64,000 bases of DNA. It comes from Haladaptatus halobius. GTDB taxonomy: Archaea > Halobacteriota > Halobacteria > Halobacteriales > Haladaptataceae. Below are positions 55,008 to 64,000 of the stretch, piece after piece; position 1 is the stretch's first letter, and each line of letters opens with the position of its first letter. A program made the translations under genes and the position numbers. The DNA is taken from assembly GCF_020618475.1 (NCBI RefSeq), contig NZ_CP085338.1, positions 367,416-431,415 on the forward strand. Direction: 5' to 3'. The notes beneath the pieces were generated by a model that saw only the letters and a program-made list of their open reading frames with translations, was not told where the DNA came from and searched no databases.

Positions 55008-58000
55008 ATGGGTAGTCTTGCGTCTGTTCGAACGACACTCCAAACACTGGTTGACCAACTCGTCCGCTGGGGGCTGCAATCGTCTGATAATACAACGATC
55101 CTCATCGCTGTCGGAGTTGGAACACTGCTCCTCGGTCTCTTCCTCGGGTTTTACCTCGTCCGGTGGCTCGGTCGTACTTTCTTGCACCTCGGAATTTGGT
55201 TGGGTACAACAGGACGAGATCTCCTCGTCGATGCTGTCCGACGCCGGCGAACAGCCGATGATGGTAAGCTGGACGAGACTTACTCTCGCGAGTATCTCCG
55301 GATTCGCCCAACTTCGGCAAAATACGATCCCAATACACTCGTTCACGCTCTTGAACGACTGCATACCCACCACCAAAAGACCGAGTCTGGCCTGAACAGA
55401 TCCAGTGAAAACGACGAAGTGCTCGAACTGCTCGTGGCGACCCACGGTGCTAATGCTGGCGTCGAATTCTATGTTGGCGGAACGGTTTCACTTGATCGGC
55501 TTGCGGCTGCACTGCCCTATCAGCAGTGCGGGTTCGATATCGATCGTGTTTCGACACATCCCGCACAGATACTCAACCCGGAACAGCCCGAGGCTGTAGT
55601 GGAGAGTTCGACAGCGAAGGGTGGATCACCGTCTGGGTCGCCGCCTGAGCTGCCGATCGACTCGTCGTCGCCGCAACCCGCCACCGATGGCGCAGGGCAG
55701 ATGAATATCTCCAACGTTGACAATGGTGACTCGCCGCCTGAAACTGGAAAGAGTGATGATCCGACAGAGGCACTCGTCTCACAGCTAACCGCCAGCGGAC
55801 GTGAACCGATCGTGTATCGACTGGAAACACAGGCATCACGCCGGAAGGACTGGATGATGGGTCTCCGCGGACTGACTGATCTCCTTGGTGGATCCACCGA
55901 TACATCTGCCTCGCCAACGGGACACTCTGGTTCGCATCCACTCGGCCCACTCATCGACCACCTTGATACGATGGCTAGCCCAGCTCTCTATCAGGTGACG
56001 GCTCGGTCATTTCGAACGTGGGACGTCCAAGCAGACGCCCGACAGTGCCGAATCGAAGAGGGCACGGATACACTCGGCCAGCAGCTAAGCACCTTCATTT
56101 TCGAGGAGCTGCTCACACGACCGGAATCTGATGAGACAGAGAATCGGCACCACCGCACCCATCACCAGCAATCTCGCCCGCGACGTACCGATCTCCCACG
56201 AGGTGCTCGTAAACGGCTGCAACAACTTGACCAAAAACACTCGCCCGCAACGTTTGTCGCAACGATCCGATTCGCCGCTATCCCCACCGAGAAGCAGTCA
56301 CGAGCGGCTGTCGCGAACAGCCTTCATAACATATGGAGCGGGTTCGACCATCTCGAGCAGGACTACTATCGTCTCACATCTCCCCCTTCGCCACTCAAAG
56401 AGCGCATCGCTGGCGCGCTGTACGTCCGTGGAGCACGCCACAGACAGCGACTTCGGCGGTTGTGTAACCGTCAGGTCGTGACGCCGCTTTTCGGTCACAC
56501 GCGGGTGAATTTCCGGAAGCGCTGGCCAGATCTCGTGTGTAGTGCAGACGAACTCGCAGCCTGGATGGCCATCCCCAGCACGGCGTCACTCCCGTCAGAA
56601 CACGTCGATGCCATCGAGCACGAGCCAGCCCACGCCCGTCCTCTCCGCCGCCCGCCGACCAGTGTCCGGAACCAATATGTCGGTCAGGACAAGATCGGCC
56701 GTACCGCCGGCTACCTGCTGACGGCTGATGGCGACCCGGATCTCGAACAACCGTTCCGACTTCCGGTTAGCACGTTGGAAACACACGGACTACGCCAAGG
56801 GCTACCGAACTGTGGCAAGACCACTGATATGGCACACGATGTGGTTGAGGATCATCGGGCAACTGATGGGCCGACGATTGTCATCACTGGCCCAGGTGGG
56901 GATCTCGCCGATCACATCATGCGAGCGGTCGCTGTCGAGGAGGGCATCGAGCATCTCCGCGAGCACGTCCATTGGTTTCGTGTGCCAACCGTCCAGCCCG
57001 GACTCGCATTCTTCGATATTCGGGAATTACGTTCAGCGGCGGATGTGACCAATTGGGCCGACGCCGCGAGCGATGTGGCAGACAAGTATGTGGAAGTGGT
57101 CAAAGCGCTCATGGGGGCTGAAGCGTTCGAACGCGCCCCCTTAGCCGCAGATACGCTCAGAGCGCTCATTGCGGCCGGCTTTGATCCAACCTGTTATCCG
57201 TCGCAGCCTGATGATGACTCACTCCTGATGCCGCATCGAGAACAGGAATCGCCCTGGGTCTATCGCTTCTGGCAGCTTGAAGCCCAAGCTGGCGATTTAG
57301 CGGATCTGACCAGGGTGATGAGTGAAACTGACTTCTTTGATGCTGAAGCGAGTCTCCCCGACGTCAGTCATTCACGATTGGCCCGGAACCTGAGCACGCC
57401 ATTCTCCTTCGAGCAACGGACAACTGCCAATATCATGGGCGGCGTGCAGACACGGTTGCGTGCTCTCTCGAACAACCTCCGACTGGCGGCCCTCTTTGAC
57501 AATACGGTCGAACAATTCGGCTTTCACACGATCCTTGCGGGAAGTGATTCCGATGATCTATTCATCTTCGATTTGAGTGCTCTCACACCAGTCAGCCAGC
57601 GGGCGTATGCGATCACACTGTTGTCACTGCTTGACCTTCAACTCCGCCCAAAACAACACTTCTTGGAGCGCGAAGTATCGGACGACTTCCTCGTCAATCT
57701 CCACATCGATGAAGCCGCACAACTCGTTGATACACCCCAGCTTGGGGAGTTCCTCGACGTGATTCGTAACTACAATGTTGGACTCAACTTCGCAGTACAG
57801 TATCCCGAACAAATGCGCGAGCGGGGAGGCGAGCGGACGTACACGAGCGTGCTGTCGAACATCCAGACGACGATCCTCGGCCCGAGCGAGCTCTCGGACG
57901 AACAGGCCAAGCGGCTCTGTCCTGCTGGCTGGAAAGTCGACGAGTTCCAAGCCCATGTGCGTGACCTCCCGGAATCGCACCGGTTAGTCCTCTTACCGCC

Positions 58001-60164
58001 GCAGGGCGAGAAGACGCGCCCACAGGTGTTCGAACTTCATCGAGGGCCACTTCCGGAATGGCACCCAGCTGCAACTGAGGGGCCGTTCACGGATCCAGCA
58101 TTTAGACAGCAGTTTGCAGCGGCAAAAGACGACATCACGGAACGAACGCAAGCTGAGTACGGACTGCCGGCAGGCGAGTCCGAACAGGAGATTCGCGAGC
58201 AGCGTGAATTGGGCGTTCCGGAAGTGGCAGACGCGATCGGGCTGGCTCGAGATAATTTGGCTGCGTTTCTTGCGCTCATGACGCACCACGCCCAACAGGC
58301 CGCGGCTGTCGATAGTGCAGCCGCAGCCGACGCGAGACCTGCGGCCAATACAAACGCTGTAAGGAACCGTCCTGTCGAGGAGAGCAATGGAACGGGTGAT
58401 CCCAATGCGTCAGCCACACCGTCATCGCCCACCGATACTGACGAAACACCACCGTGGGTGCCTGTCAGTGAGGTCTACTCCCGCTTCATGACGCAGATCG
58501 ATGTCGCGCTCACTGACGTCGATGCTGACGAGGCGACCGCAGCAACCGAGACGCTCCCTGATAACGACGACATCGCGACGTGTATGGACGAGTCAGCATA
58601 CTTCGAGACTGCATTGGCTGCCGACATGGCGACATCGACGACGGCTGGCACTGGGCAAGACGAAGGAGCGACGTCTGGGGTTGTCGTTCGCCTGACGCCC
58701 AAGGGACAGCAAGTCGCTGTCGATCTCGACGATCCGGGAGAGGGTGCCACTGCCGGAAGTGTCGAGCATACAGCCCTCCTGAAACAGGTACAGCAGGCGC
58801 TCCAACGCGTGGGTGAAATCCAGCTCGTCACACAGGATGGAAGCGCCCAACCTGACGCCGTGGGCGGCCTCCAACGAACCGTGAATGGCGACACCGAGAC
58901 GGTCAAACTGACAGTCGAAGCCGAACGGTCGACATTCAGACATCCGACAAAACCGCTTCAGAATCTAAAGAAGGCACAGGAACGTGATGCTGTTGCACTG
59001 TTTGCCGTGCCTGCTGGGAATCCAGACGAGGGACAGGCTAAGACAGCCCATGCGGAACGACTCGCTGATATCCTCGTCGATCCACTCAACCGGCAACGAG
59101 ACGAGCCCCGATATTACGTCTCCGCTGATCAGAAACTCACGTTTCATGGTGGAGCTCACGAGGGTGGGGAAACAGTCGTCCGACGAATCACCGATGAAAC
59201 CGATTCGGGACGGTCAACCTGGATGCATCGCGATGGAACGGCTGTGCTGGTAGCGCCGGACGGAGAGGAGGTGGCCACGATTGACGACTTCGATGCCGTC
59301 GTTGACGAAGGACAACTTGATCAATTCCCGGCGTACTACACGTACGATCTGCGAACAAACCAATACACGGTTCACGAACACGGCCAGCATCATCGATACG
59401 AGAAGAAAGCTGACGTGGACGAGGAGTGGGTAGCGGTCAAACACCCGTTCATCCCTGAACGTGAACTACCAGTCCCCAACTATGGGCCAACCACATACGC
59501 AATTCTGGTAGTGCGCGACGCCAATCGACCGGCTACTCACGGTGCGGATGGAACAGCGACCGAGACCGATGTTGCTCTCTATTTGGATGGGGAACTACAG
59601 CCACTCGAGCGACTCACTGACGCACTCCAAACTGGCCAATTGCACCCAGCAACGGCATCAGTATCTGATCCAGCAGATGACGATGCAGAGGACCACGGTA
59701 TCCCCAATATGAACGGTGAACAGAACACTAGGTCGGTTGGAACCAAAACGAGAACAACCGATCAGGACAACCTCTCCCCAAAGCAAGCAGGTGTTGCAGA
59801 CTTTGCCAAACTGCTGGATGAGCCTGCTCCTGACGAGCGTGCTAGTGATAGAAGTGACCGGGACGATCAGTTGCGAAGTGACCACGTCCTCGATGTCTAC
59901 CAGAAAGTGGAGGCGCAGAAAGCCACGCCCATCTATGAGCGGCGATCAGATCTGTCGAGAGAACTCAGGAAATATCTGGGCTTCAGATCAAAGGAAGTGC
60001 GTGACCCAACCGCATCTGGAAAGCGGTATACATGGTGGGTCGGAGTTGTGTGGAGAACCGCGACTGTCGAGACGATCGCAGAGAAGATCATCGACGAAAC
60101 CGACGATGAGCGGATCGGAGAACTCGTCGAAATCCTCGAAATCACGACATCTTCAGAAGAGTAA
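55008..60164 (+). CDS. Very large VirD4/TraG-like coupling ATPase
   Basis: I choose ATG 55008 over GTG 54945, since the extra residues are non-acidic. The 1718-residue protein has a membrane helix pair near residues 25-60 (ILIAVGVGTLLLGLFLGFYL). Acidic linker regions follow. The ATPase core has Walker A GLPNCGKTTD near residue 598 and Walker B FLVNLHIDEAAQLVDT near residue 893, with NVGLNFAVQYPEQM after it. A long acidic, linker-rich C-terminal part (about residues 1090-1718) has small beta-rich domains and a final WWVGVVWRTATVE motif. Length is two to three times a usual VirD4, implying fused DNA- or substrate-binding domains. It should couple DNA to the channel. Confidence 0.8.
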   Translation: MGSLASVRTTLQTLVDQLVRWGLQSSDNTTILIAVGVGTLLLGLFLGFYLVRWLGRTFLHLGIWLGTTGRDLLVDAVRRRRTADDGKLDETYSREYLRIRPTSAKYDPNTLVHALERLHTHHQKTESGLNRSSENDEVLELLVATHGANAGVEFYVGGTVSLDRLAAALPYQQCGFDIDRVSTHPAQILNPEQPEAVVESSTAKGGSPSGSPPELPIDSSSPQPATDGAGQMNISNVDNGDSPPETGKSDDPTEALVSQLTASGREPIVYRLETQASRRKDWMMGLRGLTDLLGGSTDTSASPTGHSGSHPLGPLIDHLDTMASPALYQVTARSFRTWDVQADARQCRIEEGTDTLGQQLSTFIFEELLTRPESDETENRHHRTHHQQSRPRRTDLPRGARKRLQQLDQKHSPATFVATIRFAAIPTEKQSRAAVANSLHNIWSGFDHLEQDYYRLTSPPSPLKERIAGALYVRGARHRQRLRRLCNRQVVTPLFGHTRVNFRKRWPDLVCSADELAAWMAIPSTASLPSEHVDAIEHEPAHARPLRRPPTSVRNQYVGQDKIGRTAGYLLTADGDPDLEQPFRLPVSTLETHGLRQGLPNCGKTTDMAHDVVEDHRATDGPTIVITGPGGDLADHIMRAVAVEEGIEHLREHVHWFRVPTVQPGLAFFDIRELRSAADVTNWADAASDVADKYVEVVKALMGAEAFERAPLAADTLRALIAAGFDPTCYPSQPDDDSLLMPHREQESPWVYRFWQLEAQAGDLADLTRVMSETDFFDAEASLPDVSHSRLARNLSTPFSFEQRTTANIMGGVQTRLRALSNNLRLAALFDNTVEQFGFHTILAGSDSDDLFIFDLSALTPVSQRAYAITLLSLLDLQLRPKQHFLEREVSDDFLVNLHIDEAAQLVDTPQLGEFLDVIRNYNVGLNFAVQYPEQMRERGGERTYTSVLSNIQTTILGPSELSDEQAKRLCPAGWKVDEFQAHVRDLPESHRLVLLPPQGEKTRPQVFELHRGPLPEWHPAATEGPFTDPAFRQQFAAAKDDITERTQAEYGLPAGESEQEIREQRELGVPEVADAIGLARDNLAAFLALMTHHAQQAAAVDSAAAADARPAANTNAVRNRPVEESNGTGDPNASATPSSPTDTDETPPWVPVSEVYSRFMTQIDVALTDVDADEATAATETLPDNDDIATCMDESAYFETALAADMATSTTAGTGQDEGATSGVVVRLTPKGQQVAVDLDDPGEGATAGSVEHTALLKQVQQALQRVGEIQLVTQDGSAQPDAVGGLQRTVNGDTETVKLTVEAERSTFRHPTKPLQNLKKAQERDAVALFAVPAGNPDEGQAKTAHAERLADILVDPLNRQRDEPRYYVSADQKLTFHGGAHEGGETVVRRITDETDSGRSTWMHRDGTAVLVAPDGEEVATIDDFDAVVDEGQLDQFPAYYTYDLRTNQYTVHEHGQHHRYEKKADVDEEWVAVKHPFIPERELPVPNYGPTTYAILVVRDANRPATHGADGTATETDVALYLDGELQPLERLTDALQTGQLHPATASVSDPADDDAEDHGIPNMNGEQNTRSVGTKTRTTDQDNLSPKQAGVADFAKLLDEPAPDERASDRSDRDDQLRSDHVLDVYQKVEAQKATPIYERRSDLSRELRKYLGFRSKEVRDPTASGKRYTWWVGVVWRTATVETIAEKIIDETDDERIGELVEILEITTSSEE

Positions 60165-60775
60165 TTAATTTTCGCCGATATCCCACCAAATCGCCCGACG
60201 GCACCATGTCGAGCCAATGGTCCAACATCCGCAATTGCCGCGTCCGTCAGGGAACGGAAATCGCCAGTCAGCGCCGTGTCGAGCCAATTCACCAATCGCC
60301 TAGGTCTGGGCGTTCTGTCGAGCCAGTCGTGAGAGTGGATCGACGTACCGCAGTCATGTGATTATTCACTTACGATCCGGTGTGTCGAGCCAATCGAACT
60401 CACTGTATAAGAGTGGGGGGTTACCCCGAGTTCGATGATGAAACAGATTCGAACGTGCCGACGAGAGTTATGATAGCCTGATGGGAGAAAATAGAGAGGA
60501 ATAATTCGCCCATTTGGGCTCCACCCGACGAGCAATGATACGAGATCCAACTGTTGGATGAGAGTATGGGTATGGGCGAAATGAAAGAGACAAAGTCGCA
60601 CGTGATCGTGATCGTCGAAACCGTCGATATTAGAGAGCGAGCTAGTACTCTTTCAACTATGGACTGTGGGTTCCGGATCACACGGTCTGAACATATATAA
60701 TACTGATAGTTCTCTTCTCGCGTGCAAATTAGAGAGGAGGGAAGTACCGGACGGCCTGTTTTCTCGTGGTTCTGG
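60165..60775. other. Non-coding region with direct repeats, candidate origin of transfer or replication
   Basis: No gene is supported over about 610 bases. The left part has four spaced direct repeats and a small palindrome, GGGGTTACCCC (60417-60427). The right part (60430-60700) is of mixed composition with short AT-rich tracts. Position between the coupling ATPase and the primase-like gene makes an origin function plausible, but no relaxase or Orc/Cdc6 gene adjoins it. Confidence 0.4.
60190..60394 (+). repeat. Four spaced copies of TGTCGAGCCA(A/G)T
   Basis: Copies begin at 60207, 60277, 60316 (A to G variant) and 60383. Three are preceded by AATCGCC 12-22 bases upstream, so the larger unit is about 30 bases. 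Spacings are 70, 39 and 67 bases, too irregular and too degenerate for CRISPR. Protein-binding iterons are the simplest reading. Confidence 0.65.
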
Positions 60776-61174
60776 TTACGAGAGATGCGCAGTGATGTCG
60801 GTCGAAGAGACCATCCCGACGTAGTCGTCGTCGACGACCGGGAGGTGTTTGATACCGTAGGTAGTCATCATGGCGGCGACCTCCTCCATATAGAGATCTG
60901 GTGTGGCGGTCTCAACGCCGGTCGTCATTATGTCGGCCACCTGTAATTCCGAGGTCTCGCGTCCGTCGGCGACGGCGTCGATCACGTCCGTACTGCTAAT
61001 GATCGCCCGGGGCGTGTTTGGAACGACCAACGCACTGATGTCCTTCTCTCGCATCCGCTGCGCGGCTTCCATTACCGTCGCATCCTTTGCAATCGTCTCT
61101 AATGGCGTTGACATCACGTCTTCCACGGTTGTCTTGTCATCAAAGCCCATACTATAGCCAACGGATTCAAACAT
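60776..61174 (-). CDS. CBS-domain pair protein
   Basis: I choose ATG 61174 (MFESVGYSMGFDDKTTVEDV); an upstream start at 61219 adds a basic stretch. The 132-residue product contains two CBS domains: VEDVMSTPLETIAKDATVME with DISALVVPNTPRAIISSTDV, then VADIMTTGVETATPDLYMEE with GIKHLPVVDDDYVGMVSSTD. Stand-alone CBS pairs sense adenosyl ligands such as AMP or ATP and regulate partner proteins. There is no membrane or enzyme domain, so its partner is unknown. It lies alone on the minus strand between the repeat region and the ATP-grasp gene. Confidence 0.9.
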   Translation of the reverse strand: MFESVGYSMGFDDKTTVEDVMSTPLETIAKDATVMEAAQRMREKDISALVVPNTPRAIISSTDVIDAVADGRETSELQVADIMTTGVETATPDLYMEEVAAMMTTYGIKHLPVVDDDYVGMVSSTDITAHLS

Positions 61175-61347
61175 TATGCATGTTCCTTCGACCCCTCGCT
61201 CTGTGCTCGTTCTCTCCACCGTGACTTTTCACGACGAGTATGCTGCGTACGGAGGGCACCACTACGGCTGAAGGCAATCGTGAGATACGTGCTTTGTCAT
61301 CATCATGCGGCTCTGTTGAAACCCTCAATGGCTGATACAAACAACGT

Positions 61348-61372
61348 GCTGAATACAGAGCTTGTATTCAGC
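61348..61372. repeat. Perfect 25-base inverted repeat
   Basis: GCTGAATACA-GAGCT-TGTATTCAGC has 10-base arms. It is preceded by GGCTCTGTTGAAACCCTC (about 61310-61327), which resembles haloarchaeal IS ends. It may be a bidirectional terminator between two leftward genes or a small element relic. Confidence 0.5.
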
Positions 61373-61416
61373 AGAAACCCTCTTCTCGGTACTATGTCGA
61401 AGAAGTAGCTCTCAGA

Positions 61417-62154
61417 TTACTGGTCGGGCAGATTTACACGAATCGACTCATAGAGGGCCGGTTCTAACCTGCTGTTCCGGTACCCTGCGGCGAGATTGAC
61501 GTCTACGGCCCAGAACCGGTCCTTGTCATCTTGGACAAGGTCGATCCCGACGCCACGAAGATCGAGTCGGTTGACGAGGCGGCGAAGACGTCGCGTAATT
61601 GTCGGTTTGGGACGTACCTGATTCAGGAATCGTTTGGGGCCGTGGAGCTTCGAGGTAACGCACTTGGCCGCCGTCTGGACTCGCGTTCCATCGTTGACGG
61701 CGTAGTACTTGTAATCGATGGGCTCCGTGCGGATCCGCTCTTGATAGAATCCTCCCTCACCGTTCAGTTCGGGGTCGCCGTGCCAGATGTAGTTGGGCTT
61801 TGCGATGTACTCAAACACGGGTTTCTCGAAGGTTATTTGAGGAGTACGAAACCCGACCGTCTCTAGTGCTCGTAGCCCGATTAGCCGTGAACTCAACGCA
61901 ATCGTCGCGACGAGGTTGTTCCACAGGGGTATCCCCGTTCGCCGTGCATACCTGAGAGCGGGGAGATTGAGTGGGAACACCTGCTTGTTGACGAGCAGAG
62001 CGAGATCGTCGATGTGATTCGGAGAGAGTTCGAAGCGCGGATTGAAGAATCGAACTGTATGTCCTGCGTCCCGAAGTTGGCTGGCGACGGCAGTGAACAC
62101 CGGCTGATCATCAGCACAGAGGATTCCGATCTGCTCCGCGTCAGCTGTCTTCAT
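61417..62154 (-). CDS. ATP-grasp (RimK-like) ligase family protein
   Basis: I choose ATG 62154 (MKTADAEQIGILCADDQPVF); the 46-residue extension to 62292 is basic with several Cys/Trp and looks non-coding. The 245-residue product has an N-terminal Rossmann-like part (VFTAVASQLRDAGHTVRFFN), LVNKQVFPLNLPALRYARRT, WNNLVATIALSSRLIGLRAL, and a C-terminal ATP-grasp part with EYIAKPNYIWHGD and GVGIDLVQDDKDRFWAVDVN (Mg-binding acidic residues and Asn). Such proteins join a carboxylate to an amine using ATP. The substrate is unknown. It is isolated from other genes of the element and may be cargo. Confidence 0.8.
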   Translation of the reverse strand: MKTADAEQIGILCADDQPVFTAVASQLRDAGHTVRFFNPRFELSPNHIDDLALLVNKQVFPLNLPALRYARRTGIPLWNNLVATIALSSRLIGLRALETVGFRTPQITFEKPVFEYIAKPNYIWHGDPELNGEGGFYQERIRTEPIDYKYYAVNDGTRVQTAAKCVTSKLHGPKRFLNQVRPKPTITRRLRRLVNRLDLRGVGIDLVQDDKDRFWAVDVNLAAGYRNSRLEPALYESIRVNLPDQ

Positions 62155-62568
62155 TGATAGCAGACGTATGTGTGGCAGGGAAGATAATCCTTTGATACAG
62201 TCTTGCACAAACGGATTCGAACGCACGATACGACCGATTTCAGTAGTGGCAGCGCCGTACCACGTGCAAGATACGCGCCGTGTATTCAGCACGACTCCTA
62301 AAACCTATCATCGCACGAGGATTTCAACAAGGCCCATCACGCCATTTCTGACGGATAACAGTTCTTTCGTTTTAGATGAAGCGAGGCGAACAGACAGTCG
62401 AACTCATCAATCGATACCTGACAATTCACTAGATGAGACGAAGGAAGACAGCATCAGTGCGCATGGAGGCTACTTAGAGCGGCAACGTTGCCACGAGAGA
62501 TTATATTCAAGATTAGCAGCGGCATGATTTAGTGGTTGGCCTGTCTATCGATCCGTACGTGAAGTGCA
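62155..62568. other. Intergenic region, no gene supported
   Basis: This divergent spacer lies between the ATP-grasp and primase-like genes. A plus-strand frame (about 62168-62527) is basic and Thr/Arg-rich and looks like non-coding readthrough, not a haloarchaeal protein. It holds promoters for both flanking genes. Confidence 0.5.
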
Positions 62569-63903
62569 ATGGCCGACGAGCAGGGGGCTGCTATCCAAAA
62601 AGCACCGGTCGTCGAGGACGAAACGTATCCAGCAGACTGCTGTGAGCCAGCCGTCGAACGGTGGCTCACGTGGAAGCGCACCGACGACGATCGGAAGGTG
62701 CCACGGGCACCCTACAAGAATCCGGGGCAATCAGATCAGTACGTCAATGCTCAAAATGCAGACGTCTGGACCGATTTCGAGACGGCACAAACGTGGGCGC
62801 AGAAACTCCAGGGGCACCAGCTCGCATTCACCATTCGTGATCGCGACGAGTATCCCGGGGAAGAGTTCGTCTTAATCGACTACGATGACGTACGCGATCT
62901 GGACACCGAGGAATTGCACTCAACAGTTCGCGAGCACCTCACTCTGGCAGGTAGCTACGCTGATGTCTCGCCCTCTGGCACAGGCGTGCACATTCTGTGT
63001 CGTGGTAACCTCCCTGACGGCGTGAAGACACTCACAGACACACTGCCACACGATGATGCATTTCCTGACGCCACGATCGAAGTGTATGACTCGGCACGAT
63101 ACGTCGCCATGAGCGGCACCCATCTGGTCGCGACGCCAACTGAGATACGATTCAGTCAGGCGTTCCTCGACCAGCTCGTCGACGAATACGCAACAGTCGT
63201 CGAGGGGACGCCAGACGCATTGCTTGACGAGCCCGCAAAATCAAAAGAAGAGCTCGCGACGATCGATTCGACGCCCGAGATCGACGATATCTTCGACACG
63301 ATCAAACAAACGAGGCCGAACGACATTCGGCTCCGCTCATCGGTGACCGAAGAACGCGGCGATGGGAGTAAATCGCTCGATCCGGTGTGGACGACGTCCG
63401 AGAGTGGAACCCGGCTCGCGCAATTAGAGTCCGGATGGATTTATCGCGAGGGTATGATCGGACTCGATGCACTCCAAGTAGTCGCACTCGAAGAGGGGAT
63501 CATCACTGACGAGCGCTCTTATCCGAGTGGCGACGCCTTTTGGGAGGCGGTCGACGCACTGCGGGATCGTGGTGCATCCATTCCGACGTATCAGGCGGCA
63601 GACGTCGCTGAAGACTCCGACACAGACTCGTCAGCAGTGGCTAATGCGTCCATGGCAGCGACTGGGGACGTGGAGCGTGCGCTTGAAGCACGACTCCTGC
63701 GTGAACGAGTGGCCGAACAAGAAGCGATGATCGAAGAGCGCGAGGCCACGATTGCAGAACAGCATGACCGGATTGCCGCTCTCGAATCCGAGGTGGCCGA
63801 GCTGCGTGACGAGCTGATACAACGCGAGCAGGATGAAGAGCAACACAGCAGTCACCGCAATCGTCCGTGGGAACGGGTAAAAACATGGGTTACTGATCGC
63901 TGA
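62569..63903 (+). CDS. Archaeo-eukaryotic primase/polymerase-like protein with C-terminal coiled coil
   Basis: The 444-residue protein has the pattern of virus- and plasmid-borne AEP primases (PrimPol, DUF3987/D5-associated type). WLTWKRTDDDRKVPRAPYK (residues 32-50) is followed by DVWTDFETAQTWAQ and FVLIDYDDVRD (residues 100-110, the DxD metal motif). Then come YADVSPSGTGVHILCRG (residues 130-146, with the S-x-H-like motif) and IEVYDSARYVAMSGTHL (third acidic residue). Residues 350-430 form a Glu/Arg-rich coiled coil. No helicase domain is attached. It probably primes replication of the element. Confidence 0.75.
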   Translation: MADEQGAAIQKAPVVEDETYPADCCEPAVERWLTWKRTDDDRKVPRAPYKNPGQSDQYVNAQNADVWTDFETAQTWAQKLQGHQLAFTIRDRDEYPGEEFVLIDYDDVRDLDTEELHSTVREHLTLAGSYADVSPSGTGVHILCRGNLPDGVKTLTDTLPHDDAFPDATIEVYDSARYVAMSGTHLVATPTEIRFSQAFLDQLVDEYATVVEGTPDALLDEPAKSKEELATIDSTPEIDDIFDTIKQTRPNDIRLRSSVTEERGDGSKSLDPVWTTSESGTRLAQLESGWIYREGMIGLDALQVVALEEGIITDERSYPSGDAFWEAVDALRDRGASIPTYQAADVAEDSDTDSSAVANASMAATGDVERALEARLLRERVAEQEAMIEEREATIAEQHDRIAALESEVAELRDELIQREQDEEQHSSHRNRPWERVKTWVTDR

Positions 63904-64000
63904 ACTCGTCGGTAATGCACTAAGCCCCGGTAAGGTACTCAGTGGTCGAGTAGGCAATCAACTCGAATATCCTCCGGTAACTAGTTTTCGTCAGTCATCG

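Noticed and set aside
54881..55011. Short frame between the VirB4 and VirD4-like genes
   Set aside because: It encodes about 44 residues rich in Cys, Trp and His with no acidic bias and overlaps the coupling-ATPase start; more likely a leader.
60190..60394. Possible CRISPR array
   Set aside because: Only four copies, with irregular spacing (70, 39, 67 bases), degenerate units and no cas genes.
62168..62527. A 119-codon plus-strand frame before the primase-like gene
   Set aside because: Thr/Arg-rich with no acidic bias and antisense to the non-coding upstream part of the ATP-grasp gene.
1..64000. tRNA or rRNA genes, including a tRNA attachment site for the integrated element
   Set aside because: No cloverleaf-like or rRNA sequence was recognised by eye; an attachment site may lie outside the window.

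Overview
The window looks like haloarchaeal DNA. Several features point this way: acidic proteomes, Tat signal peptides on the secreted proteins, PGF-CTERM (archaeosortase) tails, PadR and winged-helix regulators of archaeal type, IS200/IS605 TnpB-only elements, and leaderless or GTG/TTG starts. Base composition is uneven and fairly AT-rich for this class: low-GC spacers in the first 30 kb, and a clearly GC-richer patch at about 41-44.5 kb. A low-GC genus such as Haloquadratum is possible, but the sequence alone does not fix the genus. I saw no rRNA, tRNA or CRISPR array.

1-30 kb is a surface-glycan island. It holds three multi-membrane-span GT-C-like proteins, three GT4 glycosyltransferases, one membrane-anchored GT2, a Wzx-type flippase, four intact and one decayed sulfatase/alkaline-phosphatase-superfamily enzymes, a small ribbon-helix-helix-like protein that shares their C-terminal L-G-Y tail, and two secreted PGF-CTERM proteins. 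A divergent pair of roughly 1000-residue FtsX-type permeases follows. Wreckage is common: a galactokinase relic, a truncated acidic protein, a shattered sulfatase, and a GT-C gene with an in-frame TGA. The genes probably cooperate to build, flip and decorate a lipid-linked glycan or exopolysaccharide.

31-64 kb looks like an integrated conjugative or plasmid-like element. A PadR repressor with a palindromic operator candidate faces a VirB2-like peptide, a heavily sequon-rich secreted protein, a VirB6/TrbL-like membrane protein and a membrane-anchored AAA ATPase. After a cargo block of about 13 kb come PrgI, two VirB4-type genes (N-terminal part and ATPase) and a 1718-residue VirD4/TraG-like coupling ATPase. 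A repeat-bearing non-coding segment, a CBS protein, an ATP-grasp protein and an archaeo-eukaryotic primase-like protein follow. No relaxase or VirB11 was recognised.

The cargo block (37.5-51 kb) is bounded and interrupted by fragments of the AAA ATPase gene. It contains an HTH/MazF-like toxin-antitoxin operon whose toxin is split precisely by a TnpB element, a GC-rich LVIVD protein plus halolysin-like protease, a non-autonomous IS200/IS605 relic with consecutive hairpins, a DUF433 antitoxin gene with an in-frame stop, and four clustered copies (three intact, one decaying) of a two-gene module: winged-helix protein plus a small His/Trp-rich partner. This repeated module is the best candidate for a poorly described system, possibly toxin-antitoxin. 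The split type IV-secretion-like machine with its AAA ATPase is the second.
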